Shown here: piece after piece, positions 19,912-32,000 of the stretch
How the letters are laid out: each line of letters begins with the position of its first letter
Numbering within the stretch: the first letter of the stretch is position 1
Assembly: GCA_019059635.1 (NCBI GenBank)
Contig: JAGVRJ010000004.1
Coordinates: forward strand, 2,046,001-2,110,000
Direction: 5' to 3'
DNA from: Proales similis
Taxonomy: Eukaryota; Rotifera; Eurotatoria; Ploima; Proalidae
DNA length: 64,000 nucleotides
The notes under the pieces: generated by a model
Databases searched by the model: none
What the model saw: only the letters and a program-made list of their open reading frames with translations
Told to the model about the DNA's origin: nothing
Translations under genes and position numbers: made by a program

Positions 19912-22900
19912 CAGCCGGGTTCATCATATTCCCAGACAGAATCGCGTCCTCCCACGCTGTTCTAATGGACGGATCTGGCAGAACTCGAACCTTGTCGGCG
20001 AGCTCGTAGAGCACACTTGCGCCCAGATCGTCGAACACTCTCACAAAGAACGAGATTCTGTGGCCATCACTGGCAGGGCCAGAAGGCAGCTGGGTAACGA
20101 TCATCCCCGACGGATTGTAGTTCAACATGGTCGGATGCTTCTTGCCTGCGTAGCTGAACAGATACTCGAACTTGGCCACACGGCCATCCTCGTCTCGCCA
20201 ACCAAGACATCTGATCGCAAAGAAGGTGCTGAGCTCGACGCCTTCAGATGGCTCTATCGAACAGTTTCCTCCAACCGGGGGCCGATTCACTTTGAAGATC
20301 ATCGACGACTCGCCCACTGAGCCATTACTCGGAGTGACCGAGACACTCACTTTCCAGTATTGGACCTCAGGAAAGTCATCGAAAAGGGTTTGGCCTATCA
20401 CTGGCTCAGTGCTGTTGGGTCCACTCACGTACAGCTCCTGATCGGCTATTTGAGTCCATGTGATACTGTCCCAGTCGCCATCGCCTTTGTAGACTCTCAA
20501 GTCGAATACTTGATTTCCAGGATCACACCCACTCACACATGCGGTGTCCAAGGCGAGTGACGAAGTCGGATTGATGATCTGGAAAGACTTTGTTTGGTGA
20601 CAAGTTCGATTGAAGCGGCAGCTGATCGACACAAGGGGCACTTGTGAGGCTGACTGAACATGAACCTGCACCTCTTGCTCAAACTCTCTTCCCTCATGCA
20701 CAGTCACAAGCGTGAATCGATAGAACCGATTGCTCTGCAAGGCACCCGCCTTGATCACCAGATGACTGCTGCTCTGCTCTTCGACATCTGCCGCTGTGAA
20801 ACACTGTTCGCCGATAGGCCCTGGTACATGATGCACATTTGGACCGGAAATCACGCTGCTCAAGGTCAAATCCATTTCGAGTCCTGTCAGGTCAGAGCTT
20901 CCAACTTGACAGAAGAACGAATAGTTGAGACTTGAAGGACTGACGAGTTCATCAAGATCGACAGAATGCAGTCCTGGATTCAGTTCAAGCGACTGTGCGT
21001 TTCCGATGTCAATCTGGATGGTTCCTTGTGGAAAAGCAGAGAAGAAAAGGTCAGAGGGTGCAACCCTGATGAAAGCATTGGCTTCTCTTCTCTCTGTCTT
21101 GTCTATTCCTCCTTCCGCATAACTTATCTCAACGGAGAATGTCAACTCGTAAGTTCCATATGCAAGTGAGTTGGGTGGCAGGACCAGCTCTGATGTAAAC
21201 GAGGACGAGTAATCTGTGAGGCCCACTTCCGTTTGCCTATCTCCCAATGTCGCATTCACTTGCCACATTCTCCACAGCCTTGTGTGGCTGAAAGGCAGCG
21301 TGCACTGGAACAAGACGAGTCCGTTCATGGTCAGCCAGTCAGATCTGGCAAATGTGGTAGCGAAGCTGAGATTCTGCTTGGCCTGGATGTTGACATCGGG
21401 TGGAGCACAAGAAGGCGGCCCAGTCACCGTCACCGTGTGGCTGACCTCTTCGTCCCTCAGCGGATGCTTCACCCGGATCACATAAGTGCCTGGCAGCACA
21501 TAAGCCTTGCTCACTTCCAACACACTATTGATCGAGTCGAATGCCCGGGTAGAGCCGTCTCCGAACTCGACGAATATCGAATAGAGATCAAAGCAGGTGT
21601 AAGTAGCAATTACAATCGAATTGGCATCACTGGTTGTCACAGCGTCAGGAGCAGTGATTTCGATCACAACATCTTTAGTTTTTATTTTTTTATTTTTCAT
21701 TTCGGTATTTTGTTTCACTTGGCTTACCGTATTCAATATCGTATTGGATATAATGAACATTGACCGAAAGGTTCAGATTATTTACCTCAATGAAATAAGT
21801 TCCGACCTGCTGGTGAATGATCGGAATCTCAATCGGGTCACTCAGAACCAAATATTCTTCTTGGCTTTCATCGTTGTAATTGAATCTCATCAAATAGGTG
21901 CGGCCGAACGTTCTCGGATAAGCAATGCAGCCTGTTCTGCGTCTCATGAATGACCTCGCAGGACACTGAATGACCACGTCCCTTCCTGCGCCCAAGTTTT
22001 AATCAAAAGCTTAACTTTTTTGTTTCGAATGTTTACCATCAATCATATACATTGACCAGAAGCCATAACTTCCACACGTTCCTATATCAGCACATGGCTC
22101 GTTGCAAACACTATCTGCAGTCTTTGTTCGTATGTCCGGTTCTTTTGAACAAAAGCAGTATCTGAATGCACTGTAAAACAAAAATTCAAACAGCGGTAGC
22201 CTGAGCGTTTTTACTTGAATAAATTATTCGCCAAGGCCATATAAGCATTTAACGCCGAGCAAAACCTAATGCAAGTCTCGAGTTTGACGTCAACTTCGTT
22301 TAGAAATGCTTCGAAACCTCCGTAACTTTCAAAACATCCACTGTACACTACGGTCTGATTCCAGGGTGGGAGATCAATAGGCCCACGGCCTAGCAAGCTC
22401 TAGCAATTGCTTTAAACCAAATGAGAGAAGTTTGCTTACTGGTTAGATTAAGAAGGTTGCCGGTTTTGGACTCTTGTCCTCCACATATTTGCGATGGAGA
22501 ATCGGAACAGGGTTCACTACATTCCGCTTGATTTGGACGATCTGAAGCCGTATCGAGAGAATCAGTACATTCACAAGTGCTTGAGAAGAGAAGAAATAAA
22601 AGACTGAAGGCCGAATAGAGAAAATGATAAGGCCTACTCTCCCATTGAAAGCAGAGCGTAAGAAGCATTTCTGGAACTGCAAGCACTCACGCATGAGTCC
22701 ACTGACACTAAACCAGACTCGTAGTATGTTGAGTTCAATGTGACGAAAAACTTGCAGCCAAGACTTGCGTTGTTGTTTGCTTTACAAAATAAGCTTTAAT
22801 TCGAGGCAATCAATGAATAAACAAGCTTCAGAGTTTGAAATTACCATCATAGACACTCATTGGGCTACGGTTTTCCCCACCGCACATCTGGGATGAATTA

Positions 22901-23310
22901 CTCCCACAAGGCGTGTTGCAGAACGAATCAGAAATCTGAATGATTGGAACTAGAGTCATGGATAATATGCATCCACAGCCATCTCTGACCGCCATCATCA
23001 ATTTCTTTCAGACTGGAAGAGAACAGCAAACTTATGCTTTCCTTACCCGCTGAATAGATAGACACTTTCAGCCTGGAAGATGGTGCACATTTCAATACAT
23101 TTTTCATATGAATCCAAATAACCTGGATTACTCGAGGTGCCAAGCAAGCCATCATAATGGTCTTCATCAATCAGGTAGCACCCAACTTTGGTGTATTCTT
23201 CGTTTTGAACGAAATTCAGATTTCTGATTATTAGTCGCATGTGCGCATCTCTTACCGTGGGCTCGAACTAGTCCGAGGGTGATGATCGAGGAAAGCAGGA
23301 ATGTGAGCAT
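19862..23310 (-). CDS. Polycystin gene B, 5' half: WSC-PKD-REJ ectodomain, truncated before GPS
   Basis: This copies gene A's 5' half at +9,462 bp: exon 1 23310-23256 (signal peptide MLTFLLSSIITLGLVRAH), three WSC domains over small exons and the long PKD/REJ exon 21672-19862. The predicted residues are identical to A. It carries the same deletion, the same aberrant tail and the same stop at 19862, so the lesion predates the duplication. If transcribed it would double the dose of the same ~1,000-residue secreted ectodomain. Confidence 0.75.
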
Positions 23311-23369
23311 TCTCTTTTGATTTGATTTTGAAACTTACAGGAAAGTGAACCTGCTCTATTACATGACAT

Positions 23370-23376
23370 TTTTATA
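23370..23376 (-). promoter_or_regulatory. Candidate TATA box of gene B
   Basis: Duplicate of the gene A element (TATAAAA on the minus strand), 60 bp upstream of the gene B start. Confidence 0.5.
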
Positions 23377-23498
23377 ACCAGCTACATTTTTTTCGATGTA
23401 TTAATTGGTCAATTAAAAGCTATCGAATCACTTGCCGCTGGTTATTAACCATTACCAATCAGTCTTGTTTTAATCGACAGAAGTCGAAAAGAAAATGC

Positions 23499-23852
23499 TC
23501 AAACTGACGCACGACTTAATTGTGCCTGTGAGCTTCATAACTTAGTTGTAGCTATGTAGCAGGAGAACGCACAAAATTGAATCAAAGAACGCTCCACAAG
23601 TCCAGGGTGCAGCATACTCAAAACGGGACGGGCAGCCGGAAGGGACGATGCTGGATTGCTGCATCGTCGCTTTTCGAATTTATCGATTTGCGCCCGATTT
23701 CTCACCTTATTCCAAACGCTAGAAGAATCGGCTGCCTTGAAAAAAAATGATTGCCAATGAGTTTCACTTTTTAAATCATCATTTTCATTCGTGATTATTC
23801 GAGCTTGAATGGAGATTAAGATATTTTCATCAATCAAAGATTCATTCAGTTG
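23499..23852 (+). pseudogene. Degraded receptor upstream region, unit 2
   Basis: Unit 2 copy of 14037-14390, with the same decayed receptor start near 23809. Confidence 0.65.
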
Positions 23853-24302
23853 CAACCCGATTTGGCTTCGACAGTAATTGAACGGGCACATGCAATGGTG
23901 CGTGACGGCTTGCATAACTGCCAAATAATTCTTCTATAACGATTTGGCCAAGAGGAACAATAAGAGACGAGTTTGCGATTAGGACCACGGGCAAAGAACA
24001 ATTGTTTGGAAAAACTGATTTCTAATGGTATTTTGTTCTGCCTAAGTAAAAGAAAAGCATGCGTGACAGTGCTTCTCAGCAGCCAATGACAATAAAGCAA
24101 CCATGAACGCAGACCTGGATTGATCATAAAAATCAAACGAAATTAACAAAAATATTAGTCTATTTGGTAAAATGGGATATGAACTGAAATGTGGAGTAAA
24201 ACCTATTAAGTAGCTTGTTTCTAAAAGACTTTTGAGAATTATTTTGAAAAAGCCATTCAATTTGCGTTTTCACGATTTGGCCCTACTACGATGATTTTAT
24301 TG

Positions 24303-24384
24303 GTTGAGAATGAAATCCAGAGCTCAGAATCCCAGAATCATCTCGATGCCGGTGAGAAGCGATCTGCTCAGAGTGGCAAACCCT
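24303..24384 (-). pseudogene. Sliver of polycystin pore exon, unit 2
   Basis: Unit 2 copy of 14841-14922, with the same internal deletion. Confidence 0.6.
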
Positions 24385-24601
24385 GATTGGCAACAGAATA
24401 TGCGAACCTTTTTACTACATCAAGCTTCGTTTCTCTTCTGTTTTCGCTCTTCAAATTTATCGATTTTCATCCGATTTCACACCTTATTCCGAACGCGAGA
24501 AGAATCGGCTGCCTTGAAAAAAATGTTTGAATATTGAAATTCACTTTGGACGTTTACATCCTCCATTTTCGTTCGTGCTCGATCATTTCGACTCAGATTT
24601 G

Positions 24602-25354
24602 ATGGAAATTAAAATATTTTTGTTTGTTTGGTGGACGCTCTCAACCATCAAGGTTATTGAATGCGGTCATTGTGTGGCCAACACAATCGCCTTGAGCTTC
24701 CAAAACGTACCCATGAATGAATATGAATGCGTGGATGCAGACGATTCCCAGCCATTGCGTTTCATGTCCAAAAACTTCTCTTTCGCCATCATGACAAGCA
24801 GCTTCCTTCTGAGCAGGACGCTGCGTCATGGCTTCAGTCCTATCGCCCAGTTCATGGTCATATTCTCTTTCGTCTGGCTCGCCTTTGTCCAGCTCATGTA
24901 TCTGGTCTACCAAGAAGACCTGATCGAGTTCAATACGCTTCTGCAAACCATGCAAACCGGCTTCGAGATGCTTCTGGGCAAGTTTGAGGTGCGTCGGATG
25001 ATGAGCGCCAACTCTTTGTTTGCCCCAGTGATCCTTATTGCTTACAATCTGGTGGTTGTGTTCATCATCTTGAACATGTTCTTCACCATTTTGGACGACA
25101 CATTCGCAGAAGTGCGTAATGATGTGCAGCCAAATGAGCTTGAAGTTGTGTCATTTATTGTCTCCCTGCTTCAATCCTACGCCAATAATATTGGCATCAA
25201 AACGCCTGCAGCAAACAAAAGACCAAAGCGAGTGCCCCATGCAGCAGAGCAACTCTTCTCGCGAATTGACCAACTGCTCTTGATTCTCGAAAGAGAAATT
25301 TTATTGTTTAATTTTTTCGCCCTCAATAACTTCAATTTTCTTCTAAACTCTTAG
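24602..25354 (+). CDS. Chimeric protein 2: receptor signal peptide fused to polycystin pore domain
   Basis: The residues are identical to chimera 1 (15140-15892), including the fusion point, the lost splice donor and the intron-derived tail. It lies head-to-head with gene B, with the receptor 3' relic about 280 bp downstream. The same caution about function applies. Confidence 0.6.
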   Translation: MEIKIFLFVWWTLSTIKVIECGHCVANTIALSFQNVPMNEYECVDADDSQPLRFMSKNFSFAIMTSSFLLSRTLRHGFSPIAQFMVIFSFVWLAFVQLMYLVYQEDLIEFNTLLQTMQTGFEMLLGKFEVRRMMSANSLFAPVILIAYNLVVVFIILNMFFTILDDTFAEVRNDVQPNELEVVSFIVSLLQSYANNIGIKTPAANKRPKRVPHAAEQLFSRIDQLLLILEREILLFNFFALNNFNFLLNS

Positions 25355-25447
25355 CATTTCCGTGATCCTGGATTGAAGCACTTGCCAAAAGCAACCAGAG
25401 ACACCTCGCTGAAAGAGAACACAGAGGAGCGAGATCTGAAAGAGTGA
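25355..25447 (+). pseudogene. Bypassed last exon of chimera parent, unit 2
   Basis: Unit 2 copy of 15893-15985. Confidence 0.45.
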
Positions 25448-25632
25448 AACTCAACTTTCATTTAACTAACTCATCAAACAAGTCAAACAAACAAGTCTAA
25501 TCATATAGCCTTTTCTTATGAATAAATCAGTAGTTGTTTTAACTCCCTATCTAATTGTGCTTACGTTTTACCTGAAAAGCCTGTGTTCTAACTTTCAATG
25601 AGCAAATTTACCCTTCTTTATCGTGAGTTCTA

Positions 25633-25792
25633 CCAACCGTGGCCAAGCTCTTGTACCCATTTAGTCTGCTGGAGAATTTAATCACCCTGCTCTGCCTTAA
25701 CTCCATTTTTCTGCCCGAAATAAATCTTGGCTTTTACGTCCTGATGAGCCACGTCCAATATCAGTCAAGGAAGCTGAGAGCCAATAGAACGA
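25633..25792 (+). pseudogene. 3' end relic of receptor gene, unit 2
   Basis: Unit 2 copy of 16171-16330. About 230 bp of featureless AT-rich DNA separates it from the 3' end of gene C. Confidence 0.65.
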
Positions 25793-26026
25793 ATGGAAAA
25801 TCAATTGATGAGTAAAACGTATTGCGCCAACGGGCGACGCTTGTTTCAATGTGAAACTTGATCTAGATGGATTAATTGGATTTTACTAGGTTGCAAGGGA
25901 TCGAAAAAATAAGTGAATTTCTATTAAGGTAGCTGTATTCTGAATGTGTTGGATAATAAAAATCTAAGAATAATATTTAAAAAAAAGGGCTTAAAAAAGA
26001 CTTTTTGCCAAAACGGGTGCCTTACC

Positions 26027-29000
26027 TCAAAAATGAACTTCCTGAAAAGCCAAATAATGAAACTTGGCGAGAAAACAAAAATTAATTAAGCTAACCTTGA
26101 AGTAGTTGGCCTCGATTCGTCTCAGCAGCAGATCCACCTTGTGATCGAGCTGGTCATACAAGGCATAGTCATCTGATTGAATTGGTCTTAAAATGGATTC
26201 AGCCTTGGATCCAAGACCAACATAGCTCCTCACTCGGTTGAGAATAAAATCCAGGAGCTCGAACTTGTTGGCTTCCTCTTCGCTCTTGACCTCGGCGAAG
26301 ATGTCCGTGATGATTGTGACGAACAGATTGACCACCACGAATATGATCATGACGTTGTAGGAGACCAAGACGATCGGAGTGAAGAACAAGCTGGCGGCCA
26401 TGAGCGAGTCGGCCTCGAACTTGCCCAGAATCATCTCGATGCCGGTGAGAAGCGATCTGCTCAGAGTGGCAAACACGCCCAGTCGCTCGCAATAGATCAA
26501 ATGCATGAACTGCACAAAGCCGAACCAGACGAAGAAGAAGAGCACGGAGAAATTGAGAAACTGCCTCAAGCCGCGACGCAGAGTGAGACCCAACAGAGAT
26601 ATGCGCCAGTTGAAGCTGAGCAGTCGCAGGAAGGTCAATGTGCCGAAGGCGGCCACAATGCCGAACGCCAGACTCAGCATCTCGTCCCAGTAGGCGAGCT
26701 TCTGCAGGTTGATGAACTCGGACTGTCGCCTGTTGAACTTGGCGGCCACTTGCTTGTAGGCGTAGAGACGATAGAGATACATGGCGAAGGCCGTCCAGGA
26801 GAAGGCGATCACTGTGAGCTGCACGTAGCTCCAGAACTGCTTCAAGTACTCGACTCCTCGACGGGCGATAGAGACGAGCTCGGTGACGGTGCTGACAAAC
26901 ACGAACAAGAGATAGATAATCGAGATGATCAGAATGAAGGAGGAGGCGCCATGCTCGAACGTGGTCAGATTCATCGGACTGAGTCTAATGGATGGAATGA
27001 TTGTTCCCGATGCCAAAAACTCGAACAGAACCATTCCGTGCATGAACAGGTCTGCGTTGGGGTTGAATAGGGCGAACTCGAGGAAGAGGGCTCGTGTGCG
27101 CCTGTCTATCCAGCCGGACTGCTCCAGAGAAGTGAGATTGGCCACGATCTCTGAGGCATTGCCTCGCATCTTGAAGACGTATCCACCTCCTGGGTAGCTG
27201 GTGTACAGTCCAGCATAGGGCAGACTGTCTATTTCATCAGAACTGGTGTATCTGAACGCATTTTCCAATCCTTCGATCTCTGTTGACGAAGACGTCGAGT
27301 CTAAGCTATTCCATCCGATGTCAAAATCTTGCTTTTCAACATTCGTAAAAGAAAGCTCTTGAAAGCAGAAGCCAATTGACTGTGGAAATGAGCTTGGCAC
27401 TTGACATCTTCCTGCAGAAAGAGCGAAAGAAGATACGAAAAAGAAAGGAACTTGAGTTAGGTTAAGGATGAGGAAGTAAAGTTAAATGCAGCATTTACCA
27501 TCTTGGACTCGGATTTGACGAAGTATTGGACTTTCGATATGAAAGCTCACCATATCAGAAGCTGTTTGCTCATTTACTGGGTACAGCATGGGAATCGCCG
27601 TCTCGCTGAGCCACTGCCAGACATTCACAATCGAGGTGGCCTAGAAGTAATATTTAGCCGACAGGCTTATCTTTAAATTATGCATTTGAAAAAAACCTGA
27701 TCCAAGTCCTCGATCGCCAGCTGGTTGGCTATCTGTGTTTGGTATGGGTGAGACCTTGAGTCACGAGTGGAATAGGAAACCACAAACAACATCCAAGTGA
27801 AGACTGCGTGAATGGCCAGTTGGACCAACAGTTTCTTTATCCTTTTCTCTTGCTCTCTCTTCAGTCTGTGACTCTCAAGCTCCTTCTCTGCGAATGCTCG
27901 CCTCAGTTCGAGACGGGACTCGAGGTCATAGGACACAAGAGACAGATCGCGCTTGATGAGCTCGACTGATATTTGATTGTCGACTTGGTTCTTTTCGCGA
28001 GTCGACCTGAATATGGCCACAAAGAGGACGGCAGTGAGCGCCAGCTGCAGAGGCTGAGTGAGCAGAAGAGAGCTGAGAATGGAGAAAAGCAGCGACGTGA
28101 GCCACTTGGAGACCTTCTCGTCGCCGAATGTGATGCCTCTGATCACGATCAGGCTGAGACAGGCCACTGCAGTGCAGAAGGACAGAACGTAAGCGATTAT
28201 CTTGAACCACCAGGGAAAGCGTAGTGAGCCTGAGGGACACGAGAAGCAGCTGCTGCCTTTCTTCTTCTGTCCGTTCACTTGCCGAGTACTGCTTCGACGG
28301 AAGATCTGCACCAGAATGAAGCAGGGCACAAACACGATCGCATTCGAGATGACGCCTATGCTGATCTGTTCCGGAGTGAGAGTGAATGGTCCAACCTTGA
28401 GGGCGTTGGGATTGCTGGTCCTGTCCACGTCATAATATAGGATGTTGACAAGCATGCTCAGACAAAGAAGCACGAAGCAGCAGATCAGACGATCAAGGCG
28501 AGTGAAGGAGCTGTGAACTGGCCGGGCGACGAGAGAGAACCAGAGATGGCCGTCACTCAGACTGTGCTTGGTCTCTTTGCTCAGCAGATACTTGAACTGG
28601 CGCTTCTGCTCTTCTCCACAAACAGGCAGCAGACGGTCTATGCGTCCGTCGCCCTTGTCCACCGCCAGCCAGTCTTCGCGAATGAAGTAGAACTGCTCGC
28701 CCGTCTGGAGGTCATTGACCACAATGTACTTGAGATACCAAGACCCTGAGCTGCCTCTGCCCGAGTCGTCGTGCCAGATGCGCAGATAGAGCAAGCTGCC
28801 TAGAGGCAGGTACGATGAGATGAGGAATGAGTCCACAGATCCCCGATCGAACAGGCGCCTCTCTTTGTCTCTGAGTTGAATGACTGGCGTGTCAGATGAG
28901 TCTCCGGTCAGCACCACACTCACTCTGGACTTGGTTCCCGACCACAGTCGATTGCCTGTGAACAGGATCACTTCGTACAAGAACTTGTCGCCAGGTCTGT

Positions 29001-32000
29001 GCATCAGCGTCAGTCCGGCTTTCTTCTTGTCTCGCAAGTCTGCCAGTCTGCACACGACAGCGAGCAAGCAGAAGAGGACGACCAGAACAATCACTGTCGA
29101 GTAGATGAGCGGATTCTGCTCGTAAGAGGCATTTGCGAAAGCCTCCTCAAACTGGATGTCGGGAGGAAGGACAACGAAGCCACCGGCAAACTCGGTGAGA
29201 TGCGAGGCCAAACACCAAGTACCGTTGGACCTGGACTCAGAGACAACCACACCATCAGACAGCCAGATCGGTCGAGCAGGATCAAGATAATAGCAGCCTG
29301 AGGCCACAACCCGGATGAGAAGAGCGTCACTGAGTGAAGTACCCTTTCGAGAGGGTATGATACTTGGATACTGGCCATGTGGTCCACAGAACATGCTCAG
29401 CTCATTTGGTGTGAGCTCGCGATGTGAGAAGCCAACTTCGCCCATGAATCCTCCAATCTGGGACTGGTTGAGTGAAATCAAGTAGAATGAGTCAGCTCCG
29501 TCGACGATGGAGTCTTCGGGACAGGATATCTTCCACCAGTCGTTGCTATCCACAGTCGCCTTTGATCCGAACTTGACAAGCGACAAGTAGCCAAGACTCG
29601 AATTGGTTTCGGCTTTGAACTGAATCTCAATTGAAACATTGGCGATCGTCAGCAGGAAGCCTTTCTCCAGAAAACCTTCACTCGAGAGATTGGCGTTCGT
29701 CGCATTGATGGTTGTGAACTCCGCGTCGAAGTCGACTCGAGGCAGCCAAAGCTGAATCGGTGAACTCTGGTCTCTCACATTCAACCTCCTGGGTCCTGGC
29801 ATGTAATACTCGATGGCCAGACTGGTCGATCTGCTCACGTCGGTCGGAGTGAGTGGGTCGTACCCTGCCAAAGGGATCAGTCGTCTCTTGACCTTCCTGG
29901 CCAGCTGCACTTCTCTGAATGGCTCTCCCGAATCAATGAGCATCTGAGTGTGATTGTTGACTATCAATACTGAGTTCCCTATTGTTTTCTCTCTTTCCAA
30001 GTCGCTCAGCCAAGCCTTCTGATACTTGACGATTGAAAAGTCATTGATCATCTCGCGCTGCTCACCGATCGACAGACGTTGGATCAGTATCTGGTTCAAG
30101 AGCATTTCTTTTTGCCAAGTTGCGTTTATCATTTCTTTAAGCTTTTTGATGTTTTTTTGATTCCCCTGTTTGAGTTTTCTCAGATGACTTGGTCTCTTAC
30201 CGATTGGGTTTGTTGAACTATCAAGTTCAAGAATTAAGAAATTTTAAGTGCTATTACTCTCTGAACCAAAATCTTCCTACCATCGAGTTGATCATCAAAA
30301 GTGATTCTCGCTTGCAATGGTCCGGTTAAGCGCTTGAGAAAATCGTTTTTAGTCTCAAGAAAAAATGAATTAAGAAAAAAGATAAGATTTACAGCGAAAC
30401 AGAGGTCGATAGTCTCTTCCAGTAAGTTAGAGATAGTGAATGCATCTTCTCTGGTGATATGCTCGTCAAGTGTCACTAAATGCCCGACAAGTGAGTTGAC
30501 TCGGTGAATTATTTGAAGCTTAAAGGAAATATCGATTCAGTAGTTAAAGAAAATCATTGTGTGAATGCTTGTCACATTACCGAAAAGCCTGATGCTTGTT
30601 CTTCCAATTTGCTTGCCAAGTCGAATAAAGCTGACGACAATAGCTTCATATTACTTGAACCTGATGGAGTCTGCTTCAGCATATAAGAAAAGAGGGCAGC
30701 CCGAATCTGCTTTCTTCTCGCGAGCTCCTTTTTTCAGACTTAAAGGTTTATTATATCGAAACATAAAAAACAATCAAGCCTACAACTGAATCGGAACTGG
30801 GGTCCTGATTGATCGATTGAACCAGAGCGTTGATGACTTGCGATGACTCTTGCAGTTGCTCTGAAGCAAGTGTTGCCGCAGCCGGGTTCATCATATTCCC
30901 AGACAGAATCGCGTCCTCCCACGCTGTTCTAATGGACGGATCTGGCAGAACTCGAACCTTGTCGGCGAGCTCGTAGAGCACACTTGCGCCCAGATCGTCC
31001 AACACTCTCACAAAGAACGAGATTCTGTGGCCATCACTGGCAGGGCCAGAAGGCAGCTGGGTAACAATCATGCCGGACGGATTGTAGTTCAACGTAGTCG
31101 GATGCTTCTTGCCTGCGTAGCTGAACAGATACTCGAAGTTGGCCACTCGACCATCCTCGTCTCTCCAGCCAAGACATCTGATCGCAAAGAAGGTGCTGAG
31201 TTCAACGCCTTCAGATGGCTCTATCGAACAGTTTCCTCCAACCGGGGGCCGATTCACTTTGAAGATCATCGACGACTGGCCTTCTGTGCCATTACTCGGA
31301 GTGACCGAGACACTCACTTTCCAGTATTGGACCTCAGGAAAGTCATCGAAAAGTGTTTGGCCTATCACTGGCTCAGTGCTGTTGGGTCCACTCACGTACA
31401 ACTCCTGATTGGCTATTTGAGTCCATGTGATACTGTGCCAGTCGCCATCGCCTTTGTAGACTCTCAAGTCGAATACTTCATTTCCAGGATCACACCCACT
31501 CACACATGCGGTGTCCAAGGCGAGTGACGAAGTAGGATTGATGATCTGGAAGGACTTTGTTTGGTGACAAGTCCGATTGAAGCGGCAGCTGATCGACACA
31601 AGGGGCACTTGTGAGGCTGACTGAACATGAGCCTGCACCTCTTGCTCGAACTCTCTTCCCTCATGCACAGTCACAAGCGTGAGCCGATAGAAACGATTGC
31701 TCTGCAAGGCGCCCGCCTTGATCACCAGATGACTGCTGCTCTGCTCTTCGACATCTGCTGCTGTGAAACACTGTTCGCCGATAGGACCAGGGACATGATG
31801 CACATTTGGACCGGAAATCACGCTACTCAAGGTCAGATTCATGTCTAATCCAGTCAAGTCAGAGCTTCCAACTTGACAGAAGAAAGAATAGTTGAGACTT
31901 GAAGGACTGACGAGTCCATCAAGATCGACAGAATGCAGTCCTGGATTGAGCTCAAGTGATTGGGCATTGCCGATTTTAATCTGGATGGTCCCTTGTGGAA

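Larger units (their letters stand above)
16784..26245. repeat. Tandem duplication, unit 2 (9,462 bp)
   Basis: Second copy of 7322-16783. Chimera proteins, ectodomain proteins and spacer ORFs are identical between units. The visible differences cluster near 18105-18255, where unit 2 resembles gene C. Such near identity points to a very recent event or to an assembly duplication. Confidence 0.9.

Noticed and set aside
7322-26245. Tandem duplication as a pure assembly error
   Set aside because: Not fully excluded, but B is a hybrid of A and C with an internal C-like patch, which simple duplication of one contig end would not produce. Coverage and long reads must decide.
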